Assembly: GCA_011037195.1 (NCBI GenBank)
Contig: JAAEAF010001075.1
Location: forward strand, 1-64,000
Source: Triatoma infestans
Taxonomy: Eukaryota > Arthropoda > Insecta > Hemiptera > Reduviidae
DNA length: 64,000 bases
Reading direction: 5' to 3'
The notes under the pieces were generated by a model. That model searched no databases and was not told the origin of the DNA. It worked only from the letters and a program-made list of their open reading frames with translations. Positions 45,540 to 57,316 of this stretch are shown here, one piece after another; positions within the stretch are counted from its first letter, which is position 1, and each line of letters opens with the position of its first letter. The translations under genes and the position numbers were made by a program.

Positions 45540-46149
45540 TTGTGATATAGTACTTAATCTGAAACTAAACTTAACAAGTTATAAGAACAAAAATTAGTTA
45601 GTTTAATAAAACTGAAAATTGTTTCTACTTTTCAAGTTAAAGTTAAAAAGAACTATTTATTAACTACACGGTAGGTGTATCTAAATCTACCTAAAGAAAA
45701 AACACAGTGTCTATACAAACAAGTTAGGGTCTGCTACAATGAAAAGACAAATTGAAAAGCATGTAAATAGATAGCTACTGCCACAAATTCTTATTTTAAT
45801 TTAAAACGAATCTACTTCATTTAGGATATTTGTACAAACCCAGAAAACAAATAATGCTTTTCAAAATATCTCACTGTAGAATGGTTTCATTTAGCTTTTG
45901 CTTAGCCCAAGATAATTTCTGAAGTGACTTTCGCTAAAGTGAAAGAGAAAACACTATGAAAGAGAAAAACTACTATGAAGAACTTACAAGATTTTCTCTT
46001 ATTTAATACAATATTATACTAAGAATAAATTAGTAAGAACAAACTATTTCTCCTGGTTTTTAAACATTGTAAAACTGAACGTTTCCGCCTGATGATCCAC
46101 AGCAGTACTAAAACACTGAAATGCAAGACACCATAATTACATATATTTA
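45540..46149. other. Unassigned AT-rich DNA
   Basis: No gene or element recognised. Confidence 0.5.
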
Positions 46150-47000
46150 GAACTTCAGGGTCAGCTATAGATCTTTCCATCTCCAATTTCTTTCCTATAT
46201 CTGCTGGTGTTCCCCAAGGAAGTATATTTGGACCCGTCCTTCATTCCATTTATACAGCTGATATGCCAACTATGCCACATACCTCCACTCACTACACATT
46301 CGCTGATGATACTGACATTCTTGTTACACATAAAGATCCAGTAATACCAGCTCGCAATCTACAGGCGCAATTGAATTCACTTCAAAAATGGTTCAACAAA
46401 TGGGGAATCAAAATCATTGCTGAAAAGAGCAAAACCGTTTCATTCACTCTCCGCCGACTCACTATTGCTCCAGTTTATTATGATAACGTGGGCTACCCTC
46501 AGCACAAAAAGTTCGCTACTTAGGACTATACTTGGACCGACGCTTCACCTGGAATCCACATACCAGACTCAAACGACAGGCACTACTTCAACGTTATAAA
46601 ATGCTGATGCGATTACTTGACAAACGATCTAACCTATCACTTACTAACAAACTTATAATCTACAAAGTCATACTTAAATCTATTTGAGCTTACGGCGCTG
46701 AACGTTCAACCAAACGATCTAATTATAATCGTATCCAAACACTCCAATCCAAAATCCTCCGCAAAATCCGTTTCAGCTCCTTTCTTTGTCTCCAATCATA
46801 CAATCCATACAGATTTAAATATACCATACGTCCGTCAAGAAATCCCTCTTCCGTTACAACAAATTTCACAACAGTTTATCCACCGGTGTCAATCCGTGTA
46901 CTTGCAGCCCTCACTAACCCTATAAATTCTACACGAAGACTAAAACGTCAGTGGCCTCGTACCAACCTATTGAGTAAATCGGAGTTTCACTACTAAGTGA
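46150..47000 (+). pseudogene. Jockey-type reverse transcriptase, C-terminal half
   Basis: The reading SAGVPQGSIFGPVLHSIYTADMP is an RT motif, followed by HYTFADDTDILV with the catalytic F-A-D-D box. Then come LQKWFNKWGIKI, VRYLGLYLDRRFTW, RLLDKRSNLSLTNKLIIYK, YNRIQTLQSKILRKI, RRLKRQWPRTNLL and a stop near 46995. This is the standard C-terminal half of a Jockey RT. A frame change near 46490 and stops near 46685 and in the tail break it. The 5' half and endonuclease are absent. No poly(A) or duplication could be fixed. Confidence 0.85.
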
Positions 47001-48562
47001 CTTCTCCGCTCTCATTTCTATGAATTGTCCACAATTAACAAATTTACTATTGTTAAGCATTATAACAGGTGTAAACATAAAAAAAACATATTTAGAATGA
47101 CAACATTTTTTAAACTTTAAATTTTACACATTTGCCCTAACATTAAATATAGATTTGGTGGGGAACAAAGGCAGGTAGTAAAAAATTGTGATTACATTAT
47201 ACTTCGTTAGATAGCGGTACATGAATATACTCGTACACAAGATGTCACGTTGGTAACGCTCTAATAATAATCCTACGGGTAAATTTAACATTACAGCTTT
47301 ACTTTCCTTCTTAAGTTTATTGTTACAAACGAAACTTTGAGCAAGTTAGTAATACTATCAGGCAGTGTACTTCAGGAGAAAAACCACCAAATTTCAGTTC
47401 GATTTCACAAGAATTTATTGTCATTAATTAGATTATAAGATCTACTGTTATTAATAAATAATAGATTAATTAGCAATGTTCCTCAGCTCTAATTCGTTCA
47501 ATGCATGACAGTCAGTACCTGTGTGTGACAGTACCTTATGAAATCGTTGCTATTCACCCACTACATGTCTTATATGCAGTTCACTAAAATCATAATATAA
47601 TTAACATTGGTCTCAATGTTATTCCAATGTAATTTGCACATAGTTTGCTTAGATACAAAGCATTATTATTATCATAATTTATAAAGGAGAGCGCAGCAAA
47701 GACTTTAATTTAAAGGCTCTTGCCCTATCCCCTAAAAAAAAAAAACAAAAAAAAAACAAGCCTCTAAGGTATTTCCCAAAATTAACCAGATGCCCGTCCT
47801 GACATAGTAAATGAGGAAGATCACTGATCTTGAGTTTGCTTAAACTTTACCGATTCTCGCTAACACCTTCTGGGCTCCGTGTTACGGAGGCTCTGACCAA
47901 GATAACACCATCTTCACACTTCTTTCTCTGTGGTACGCAAGTGACCAGTAGTAAACCCAGGCATAACTGCAACAAACTCTTTTAAATGCCTTCTTCATGC
48001 ATCCAGCTAATACTTTGTGACATCTGATCTTTCGATAAATGTTTGTTTAGTCTGCCAAGACTGAGTTCAAGCCCACAAAATGGTGCGCTGTAATTTTCAT
48101 TTGCAAACTTATAAAGTACATTCTAATAGAACTATATATATTTGTTGTTTCTCTTAGATAATTAATCTATCCCCCCTACCTATTTCCTTGAGATACAAGA
48201 TAATTTTTTTTTTTCCCCCGGCTCACTACCTAATTGCTAGAACCATTTTCTACATCCCTGTTTTGTATTCATAAAAGAATACAAACAAAAGGTAGGAGAG
48301 AAATAGTAACTAATTTTAAACTATCTTTTAAAGACACAAGTGATTAGGGTCATGTATGACCTTACGTATCCAAAAGTCTATTAATGGTCATATAACCCTT
48401 TTATTCTCTGATTATATTAGAGGATGAATACTTTATAGAAAAAAAGGAAAAAATTAGGTAATTTGTAGGAAAGATTATAGAACTTTAGGCAATTGTTTAA
48501 CAAAAGTATATTAAGTTTCTTCAATGTTATATTGATTTCAAAAAATATATACAATTAAAAAT
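47001..48562. other. Unassigned DNA
   Basis: No recognised gene. A-rich run near 47735-47758. Nothing with clear terminal repeats. Confidence 0.5.
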
Positions 48563-48760
48563 GGGGCGAATGTTGGTGTAGTGGTTATGAGCATGGACTT
48601 GTAATTGGGAGATCACCAGTTCGAGTACCGCGTATAAGTGCTAAATTTTATATTCGTTTGGAAAATGTTAAAGGTAAAGTAGGTGGTTGTGCTTTCGTCC
48701 ACGGCACTTAATTTGGTAGTTGGACGTTAACTGTAATTTACGTGGTTATTAATTGATGAT
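48563..48760 (+). mobile_element. SINE-B copy with A and B boxes
   Basis: A box TGGTGTAGTGG (48574-48584) and B box GTTCGAGTACC (48619-48629). Between them the tRNA-like loop CTTGTAA could be read as a Thr-type anticodon loop. A unique body (GTAGGTGGTTGTGC, AATTTGGTAGTTGGACG) matches the copy at 4706-4910. The body and second copy argue against a functional tRNA gene. Confidence 0.78.
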
Positions 48761-48869
48761 TTTTTTGTTATCTTGGAATTATTACAAATTATTTAGTAGT
48801 TTCAATATTAATTAATAATAAAAACACGTATAAGGTGATGCGGTACCTCTCACCTCCCATAGAAATTCT

Positions 48870-49330
48870 CTAAATTCAATTTTTTTTGGAAAAAAAGTTT
48901 TAAATAAAAGTGATAATTCTATAATAAAAGTGATAATTCTATAAAAAGTGATAATTCTATATATCTATATTTATTACCATGTTTAAAGAAACTCGTTAAC
49001 AACATTATAAAGAACAGACGTAGAAAATTGAAAGAAATCTTTCAGTAAATTTGCCAGTAATTTCCGGTCAACCGATTTTCCACAAATTCGAGATCAGATC
49101 ATTCTTTTTATTAATATTATATGGTTAATAGAATCGTATAATCTATTGAAATAACACTTTATAGGAAAGCCTAAATTCACCACTTCCCCCCAGAAAGTTC
49201 CATAAAATTAATTCACTCGAAAAATATTTCAAATAAAAATTGCCTTTCTAGGTATAATTAACACACTATTTAAAGGAAAAATCTTTGGTGAAAATTGCGA
49301 GAAAATTAAAAAAAAAAAAATAAAGCACTA
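48870..49330 (-). repeat. Family-A repeat, diverged minus copy
   Basis: Blocks ACGATTTTCC..., ATCTATTGAAATAACACTTTA, CCCCCCAGAAAGTTCC and TTTAAAGGAAAAATC are readable. At 48913-48960 a 19-bp AAAGTGATAATTCTATA motif is tandemly repeated about three times. Confidence 0.65.
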
Positions 49331-50974
49331 TAGCACTAAGGCGTTTCTTTTTAGTTTTTAAATATACGATCAAATTCCAGCTTTCTGCAATTTTCCATTT
49401 TTAACCATACACCAATTTTTTTAAAAAACACTTTTTCGTTTTCAGCGTATTCAAAATGTGTATTTCCCCGTGAAAATTCAAATTTTTAAAATTTGCCAGG
49501 ATCGCTATTATTTCCTGTTACAAAAATAAATACTCTATGGTATTTTCTATAATAATATTAACCTATATTATAGCTCCAAACCATAAAAGAGGTTATCAAA
49601 AATTAACAGTGATTAAAAAATGTATCAACTTTAAATGATTAAAGGACCTTGTCACTTTTCACTTACTTTATTGATCGGAGAAAATATCTGAATCAACTAA
49701 CACGGGCAAACTAAGGAATAAAAAAGAAATAATAATAATAATAATAAATTAAATTTGTGATATAACACAAATAACACTCAGAACATTAATATTTTATTTC
49801 ATATCATGTTCAGTTTATTTTGTGACAAATAAAGTGTTTTATCTCTGTAGTTCGATATTGAAAGCCACTGAGACATTTAATATTTTCATTTTTTCTCGCG
49901 TGGAAATGAAATAAATTCCTATAATTTTTCTTTGAAATTTAATTCTCTTTAAATTTTTATTTATTTTTTTATTTATTTATTTATTTTTTTTTTTTTAAAG
50001 TGACTCAGTTGTTTATTTTCGTTTTATTGTTTTTTTTCTTCTTCTTCTTCTTGTGACTTCTTTTGTATTCAAATGACAGGGTTAAAATGCTGGAAATAAC
50101 TTTATCTTGTAGATAGGTATGGTATTTTTGACGTTGTCAAAGTAATATAAAGTCCGCTTCTAATGTCATAGAAAAGTAATAAACTTGGAAAATCATCCAA
50201 CTGTTTGTCTGTATGATTTACTTTTTTTACTTTTTCAACAGAATTTTCGCTTTTGTATGGATTCGCTAAAATTGATAAGGGAGAAGAATATGTATTAAGC
50301 GAGAGGAATAAAATGATTTGATCACATCCTTTCTGATTTCACTAATTCTAGCCAATCACGAGATTTTATATTTTGAGTTTTCAGATTTTGGAGTTGATTT
50401 TCAAGATTATTATTGGAGTTTTATGATACAGATCAACAGATTAGAACAAGTGAACCGTTTAAAGTGGAATTTGGTTATTTTTAGGCCAAACTAGCTGAGC
50501 GATTATTGCTGCTACCCCAGATATATATATTACATTCCACAATTCTAAAAACATGACCAAATGAATGAATAGTTGAGGAGAAAAAGAGGGATGATAATAT
50601 TTGGAAGGCCATCACCACAATGAGGAACCACCTTACCAGTTTAACACCTATTAAACTCTAAAGCAAATCGGCCTGAACAGAACGGGGCTAACATCATCAC
50701 TGCTGAAGCAAACACTTGTTCTAGAGTATCAGCACCGACTGCCACAAACATCCTTCTGTTGACCACATTTAGACTTAAAACAAAACAATAAATAAATGTA
50801 AGAAAAAAATTATATGTATATAATTTCTTGCATATGTATTCAACTAAACAATATTAGGGCACACTTGCTCCTATCTACTCATGTAGCTCACCTATTCCCT
50901 TAGCGGACCATATGCGGTAGCTTGGAACGTAGCCTGGACAAGCGATTTACGTGTAAGATTTAAATGCTTTGAAG
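49331..50974. other. AT-rich DNA with simple repeats
   Basis: AAT triplets at about 49729-49750, T-rich TTTATTTATTTA at 49960-49995 and CTT triplets at 50038-50053. No gene recognised. Confidence 0.5.
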
Positions 50975-51390
50975 TAAATAATAGATAAAGCTGCTAAAAA
51001 GACTACTTGACCACCAATCAAAACTAGAACTCTACAATAAAAGCGACTGCATCTATCTGTTTTGGATCTCTTGAACTTTACGGAACTGCTTATCTATATA
51101 ACTATTAACAAAATACAGACCCTACAATCTAATCTAATCTAATCTACAATATAATCTTCGACAAATCGTAAATTCTCCCATTTTTATCAGTAATGCAACA
51201 ATCCACAATGACGTCAAAATTCCATTCATTTCTGAACATGCCAAAACTGGTTACAATAGGTTTCATCAAAAAACTCCTATCACATCCTAACCCTTAAGCC
51301 GCAAATTTTTCTTCAATGACAATTCCTTCTAATCCAAGATGGCTGAGACGCCGCTGCCCACGTGACCAATTGGTTGACTAGTGATGGTGA
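50975..51390 (+). pseudogene. Jockey-type RT C-terminal relic
   Basis: The reading ends in NSPIFISNATIHNDVKIPFISEHA, KLLSHPNP, MTIPSNPRWLRRRCPRDQLVD and a stop near 51378, the terminal part of Jockey RT proteins. Upstream, traces of the QTLQSK region are overwritten by a CTAAT repeat (about 51125-51150). A frame change lies near 51265. It resembles the minus-strand relic at 5880-6345. Confidence 0.72.
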
Positions 51391-52761
51391 TCACTAGATG
51401 ACCATCATTCACGTCATTTGTAATATTTGTTAATACATCATATTTACTTGTTGTTCCTTGTTGTTAATTTGTTGAGCAGGATTCAAATTGTGCTGACAAT
51501 CAAACCGTCAACACTGTAAGACAGTTAATTTTATAAATTAATAAATATACCAAATTTATCAGGAACGTTATTCTTTTGTTCCAGTGTTACATAATTGTAC
51601 CATAATTATATAACCATAATTAACCATATTTAACCATAATTATATGTTTACGCTGGAAGGAAAGAAAAGATTTTCTGATGAAAATGATTTTTTTATGAAA
51701 TTACGTACCTTACTAATTGACGATTTGATTGCCAGCACTATTTGGAATCGGTTCAACTTCCAATACTTCCAATGTCTGCGTATAATAACTTCCAATGGTG
51801 TGTATATGTGTGTTAGTGTGAGAGAGAGTGATGTGTTAGTGCGATTGAACACAATATCACAAAAACGAAAAATCCCAGGAAACCTAATTTTGACTTCAAT
51901 CAAAATCCATCAACAGGAAGTGATGAATCCAATCCTTTTTCGCAATTTTCTCGAAAATGATCTTTAAAATTTGCAGTCATTTTCCAATACTTCAAAATCC
52001 TAAACTCAGACGAAATTTTCTGCCATCATCAGTGTTTTATAGTTGAATTGATGATGCTTTTTCCACTATTTTGATTCTCTCGTACTATTAATATTATTAC
52101 TGCATTTTTTTTTTTTTTTATTATTATTAATATTTCGATACAATTAAAATAGTGCAATAAAATCATCTCCTCAACTATGAAAACCCTGACACTTCTGTAG
52201 AAAGTTAGGCTTTTAAAGTAAACATTTCTAAATGCTGGTCTAATCCACGAAACTCCGAAACAAAGAACATCATTCTGAAGGTCAACAAAGAAAACAATAT
52301 GGAGAAAATTCAACCAATATGCCATCATCTAACATGTGTAACATCATCTAAATTATGAGCAACAATTCCAAATTTAAAGAAAATGGTTTAATTTTATATA
52401 TACTGTATTAATTGCGTTTAAAAGTGTTACAAATCGCTCAAGTGTTTCATATCAAATTTTATTTATTGAGACTGGGTAGTGTGAGGCCGCTATAATTTAA
52501 GGTTCTATGCTTTACCCAGACGGCGGTTCTATATTGGACACTATGTCTTGTGAAATTTCCGTCCTTAAGCATTAAGACTTCCTTTCGTTGGGACACAATA
52601 TCCACAAAATAGCAAACATGAGCATAGATATTAACGCGAACGGGAGATGTTCGAGATGCTTGGAACGAGCTTCCGTCATCATTTAAATGATGCAGGAAAG
52701 ATTCGGAAGTTTCAGCTTATGTGAGGAATGAAATTTATCTTCTATTTTGGTCATGTTGACA
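51391..52761. other. Intergenic DNA with old family-A traces
   Basis: Diverged plus-oriented family-A blocks at about 51780-52030 (TGTGAGAGAGAGTG, AACGAAAAATCCCAGGAA, AAAATCCATCAACAGGAAGTG) and 52340-52460. T run at about 52107-52119. No gene recognised. Confidence 0.45.
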
Positions 52762-53397
52762 AGCTATGTAAGGGTGTTGTGAGGAGATGTTGGTTGTTGA
52801 TGATGATAGATAAGACACCTTAAGATGGTTTAAGATATATAATTGATATGTGTATATATATAACTGACTGCCAGGGACTTTACACTTTAGAATTTAGAAC
52901 TGAACTGAACTACAGACTGACGTGGCTAAAATGATATGTACGGAGTGTGAATCAACAGAATGATGTCTGATGTGTAAGACTGAATTGAACAGAATCCTCT
53001 TTGACTGTCTCTCTCTCATATATATATATCCACTGGCCGAACCTCTCCTCTGTGCGAGAGGGGCTGTTTCTCTCCGCTAGAGTGGATGAGTGGTGGGGGT
53101 CCACTACCCCTATATCACGGCCAGTGGATATATATATGAGAGAGAGACAGTCAAAGAGGATTCTGTTCAATTCAGTCTTACACATCAGACATCATTCTAT
53201 TGATTCACACTCCGTACATATCATTTCAGCCACGTCAGTTTGTCAGTTCAGTTCAGTTCTAAATTCTAAAGTGTAAAGTCCCTGGCAGTCAGTTATATAT
53301 ATACACATATCAATTATATATCTTAAACCAAATATTAAGGTGGTATTTATCTATCATCATCAACAACCAACATCTCCTCACAACACCCTTACAAGCT
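52762..53397. repeat. Large near-perfect palindrome, arms about 280 bp
   Basis: The left arm 52762-53039 and right arm 53118-53397 are reverse complements with few differences, separated by a 78-bp GC-richer spacer. Both arms contain the TGTAAGGGTGTTGTGAGGAG, CCAGGGACTTTACAC and TGACTGTCTCTCTCTCAT segments. No coding frame spans it with family features. It may be a foldback transposon or MITE, or an inverted duplication. No unambiguous target duplication was found. Confidence 0.88.
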
Positions 53398-53545
53398 ATA
53401 CAACAACTAATAACAATATTCAAACAAAACATGAACAATTAATGAAACTATGAAGAAGATTATTCAAGAACATTATTTATCTATGGCACTAAGCAGATTA
53501 AAATATTTTTGTTGTATTGTGATTGATTCCGTAGAGCTGGAAACC

Positions 53546-53831
53546 ATCAGAGATATTTTCCGAGATAGCCTGCTTCTTTTTGTGGTCATCGACCGGTTTC
53601 GGGCGTTCGCCCATCATCAGGATGTTTTTGTCAAAACAGTGTGGTAACATAGACTGCACAGAGCAAATTTATTTTGATACACTCTATACAGTTCAGTTAT
53701 CAACTAAAATTGCTCTGTGCAATTCTATGTTATCACACTGTTCTGACAGAAACATCTTGATGATGGGCGAACGCCCGAAACCGGTCGATGACCACAAAAA
53801 GAAGCAGGCTATCTCGGACAATATCTCTGAT
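53546..53831. repeat. Inverted-dimer repeat (family C)
   Basis: Arms 53546-53669 and 53706-53831 are reverse complements around a spacer of about 36 bp. Each carries TGATGATGGGCGAACGCCCG followed by AAACCGGTCGATGACC, then AAAAAGAAGC and ATATCTCTGAT at the outer edge. A decayed copy is at 16890-17110. Function unknown. Confidence 0.8.
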
Positions 53832-54779
53832 AAAATATTTTTGTTTATTGATTTTTTAAAGAACCTAAATACATTGCCTATAAAAAAGCTCAATACATAT
53901 TGCCAAACCAATTACGAACTAACCAAGTACATACCACATTGTACCAAGTACAATACAGACACTTTTCTTTAAAACACTTAGTATTATGTTGCCTTGAGCA
54001 AGTCTGGGATATCACACTGCTTATGAAGACTTCGTGAAAATTGAGTAAAAGCCTAAACCAGCCTATCACCACAAATTGAAGCCTGCAATCTTGGAAAAAA
54101 AGTCTAACAAAAATACAAATAAAAATAAAAGCAAAAATATAAAATGTAATAAAAAAAAAAATGAAAATTATTTAAAAAAAAACAAATTTCAAATGAGCCG
54201 GAATAAAAAAAAAAAAAAAAAAATGTACAAATTTAATAAAGAGCCAAACAATGGGAAAGTTATTTAATAATTGAACTCAGAAACTTGTTGTATTGGCAAG
54301 CTTGTTTACAAAATTCAACTAAGTTTATAAAGGTTTTTTTCCTTTCAATATTTCTTTAAATTCATTAAAATTAATAATTCTTTTTTAACATTTATTAGAC
54401 AGAACTTTTTTAAGATGATACTTGAAAAATAAAATGAAATATTTTCTTTTCTTCAAATTATATAACGAACATAATTTCGTTCTAAAACTAAATATGATTG
54501 CTATAAATCAATAAAATTTAAAACAGATTTTTACAGTCTTTATAAATAAATATCTTCTTTTAAATGATTTTAACGGTAATTAAAAAACATTGGATTCTGA
54601 GTGCAATCTGAGACATGTATGTAAATAATTTGAATGCTGGCTCACAGTGTATGGGAGTAAATTATATGTGGGGATTCTGGGATTGGAATTTACTCCCCCT
54701 ACTCCTCGACTACTTTTTTGTTCACATTTCCAAGCAAGTATAATACGGATGTAACAAAAGTTTTTCAAATTACAATTTA
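53832..54779. other. Very A-rich DNA
   Basis: A-run-rich sequence (54075-54240) produces a Lys/Asn-only open frame that is an artefact of composition. Nothing else recognised. Confidence 0.5.
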
Positions 54780-55560
54780 AAAATGATTTATTTACTCATC
54801 TATTAAGCTTATTGCGCGAAGTAAAGGCCATCATTTTCTACTACTGGAGCCCATCTGTGAGCCAACAATTCGATATCCTTCCGATACCCAGAGCTATCTA
54901 GGAGGTAAAAAAAATTCAAACATCCCGTTTTCATCTCCTCCCTATTCCTAAATTGTTTACTATTTTAAAAGTGGGTCATGGATTCGGAAGAGATAGTAAT
55001 CAAGGGGTGTCAAATCTGGGGGCAGTAAGCTGCATAAGGGGGAAACTCAAAATTAAAAATCTTCGATTACTGAGAAAGTTTGACATGAAGTGTTGTGCGT
55101 CCTTGCGTTGTTTTGTTTAAGGATTACACTTTTTCAATTAACTCAAGAGGGATATTTTATTGTCAAAATTGAGTGTATGCGTTCTAGCTGAGTAGAATAG
55201 AGTTCGGATGTAATCGCACGATCGTCAGGAACTAGCTCAAAATTAATGATACTCTCGTAGATCCACCACACGCACATCATCACTTTTATCTCAAATCTTT
55301 CTCTTCGGGGGTCAGTACAGCTGGTTGGCCTGGTCTAATCCATTGTTTTTGTTTGATCGTTGTCGAAATAAACTCATTTTTTATCTCAAGTAAAAATTCG
55401 TTTAATGAAAAGGAAATCAATCGGGTTTTGAAGGAAGGTTTTATAGACTTCAACACGGCGTGCGGCTTTTGGGACGTAAATTGATGTGGATGTTTCGGCA
55501 GCTTCTGGGAACTATGGCGGCTGCTCATAGGTGGTTTATGGTTGAATGCCTAATTCAACT
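54780..55560 (-). pseudogene. Third mariner relic, transposase C-terminal two thirds
   Basis: The minus strand reads KQKQWIRPGQPAV, then VMMCVWW near 55280, INFELVPDD, SELYSTQLERIHSIL, a damaged central region, NSKQFRNREEMKT and LAHRWAPVVENDGLYF. These are ordered blocks of mariner transposases of the type with QW...PGQ and VWWD motifs. The catalytic Asp blocks are degraded: WW is followed by an altered residue and the second Asp block is not readable. Multiple stops. No terminal repeats were found. It differs from both plus-strand mariners. Confidence 0.75.
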
Positions 55561-55781
55561 AAAAGTTCTCTGACTGCTAGTGCAAGGATCCACCTCTAAA
55601 CCTGTCGCGAGAAGTGCTGAATCTAAGGAGAGAACGTCCTGGAAAGTAGTCCAGGCTCATATCCCGTGATCTGTAAAGAGCCTTCTATCTCTACTTCATT
55701 AATTTCGGAAGTGGCGTTGTGGCAGTAGCCTCTTTTAAAATAGTGTCACAAAATTTCTAGATTCAACTAGGTCATTTTTTA

Positions 55782-56298
55782 AATCCGCTTATAGAGGATT
55801 ACGCTAGTTAGAACTCTTGCTGGTTCTAACATGGATTAGCTAGCGTGGCTAGATTGGGAAACCTTTCGAGATTTATTTGCTTAAACTTCAAAGTTGATCT
55901 GGCGCCTTCTGTTAAGCTCTCAGATTTCCGACTTTTTATTCACTCTCGCTAGCTCTTGGTGGGAGATAGAAAACGCTTATCGCTCACAAATCGCATAAGT
56001 TTTTCCACCGAAAAAATTTCTTATTCGGTACCCGTTTCAGTTTCAGTTTATGCTTATATCAGCTTGTGGAAAAACTTATGCGATTTGTGAGCGATAAGCG
56101 TTTTCTATCTCCCACAAAGAGCTAGCGAGAGGGAATAAAAAGTCGGAAATCTGAGAGCTTAACAGAAGGCGCCAGATCAACTTTGAAGTGTAAGCAAGTC
56201 GCAAATAAATCTCGAAAGGTTTCCCAATCTAGCCACACTAGGTAATCCATGTTAGAACAGCAAGAGTTCTAACTAGCGATATCCCCTATAAGCGGATT
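55782..56298. repeat. Second large palindrome, arms about 230 bp
   Basis: The left arm 55782-56008 and right arm 56066-56298 are reverse complements with a 57-bp spacer. Arm landmarks are AATCCGCTTATAG at the outer tips, TTGGGAAACCTTTCGAGATT, TTCTGTTAAGCTCTCAGATT and CGCATAAGTTTTTCCAC at the inner edge. Unrelated in sequence to the palindrome at 52762. No coding content or clear target duplication. Confidence 0.87.
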
Positions 56299-57082
56299 GC
56301 AACAGCCAACGCTACCATGCTACATTCCCTACATTATCACTCTTCGCTCGGTCACTCAACCCTCTATTACACTTTTCTCTTCATAAGTATCGCTATATAT
56401 AATTATATATATAGTGCGGTAATGAGTTTGTGTTTATTCCATACCATTTCACCAATCACCTTCAAACTGGCTATTACATAGTTTTAAAACCATCAGAATT
56501 GCTGAAATAAAATGAGCAATCCAAAATAAACTCTCTTTCCCATTTTAATTACCACTTTTAACTGGTTAAATAAAAAACGGGAAATTAAAAGTGTATTATT
56601 TGAAAAGTTTTATTACAAGCAATTACTTCTTGCCAGTAAACTTTTCTATTGGTATTTAAAAGGAAAATTCTATAATGACGTAGGAGAGATGGTGGCTAGA
56701 GAGTATTGGATTTCTTTGGATTCTTTGCTATGATTTATTTATTTGTTTGGAAACATCTGTTTGGTATAAATGGAGTTGGCTCTTGGAAAGCATTAAATAT
56801 AAAATGAAAGTAACCTAGGATGCATAGGACAAGGCCATTTAGGGCTAAAGGCGTTGTCTCTCTCCTGCGGCTTCCCTCTTAAATATTAAATTACAACGCA
56901 TTAGTAATAAGATAAATCGTCCACAGATTGGAAATTTTACTAAATATCAAGATATCTTTAAAAACTAGTCTAGGTGATTGATTCTGCACTTTAATAAAAT
57001 GGTACACTACAGAGGAACCTAAAAAAGATGATATGATTCTAAAAAGATTTAACTTGGTTGATACAGATTGTATTTGATTGGA
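56299..57082. other. Unassigned AT-rich DNA
   Basis: No gene or element recognised before the family-A copy begins. Confidence 0.5.
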
Positions 57083-57316
57083 AAAAATCTGGTGTGAAAC
57101 AATCACACGACTTTCTCTTACTGTGAAATGGCAAATTTTCTTCACACCTAGAGTTCTTATTAATGTTTAAAACCGTCGGCGTTTTTATGGAGAAAATCAC
57201 AAAAAATACAACTGAAAAACATATTCAGTAAAGTCGAATTTTTGGTCATCCGATTTTCTTCGAATTCAGGATTTAGACGATAAAAATTTAATTTTAATTA
57301 ATATTATTTAGATGAT
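57083..57316 (-). repeat. Family-A repeat, minus copy, split by a composite insert
   Basis: It starts AAATCTGGTGTGAAACAATC and CTTTCTCTTACTG (57111-57123). The copy breaks at TTATTTAGATGAT (57304-57316), a 13-bp block that reappears at 58771-58783 where the copy resumes. It then runs to about 59262 with the marker block near 59190-59215. Confidence 0.82.

Noticed and set aside
48566..48636. Possible tRNA-Thr gene
   Set aside because: Same reasoning: body shared with 4706-4910 and no acceptor stem pairing seen.
53001..53276. Mirrored open frames in the palindrome
   Set aside because: They arise because the arms are reverse complements; no domain or codon signal.
54076..54267. Open frame rich in Lys and Asn
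   Set aside because: It is made of A runs; composition alone explains it.
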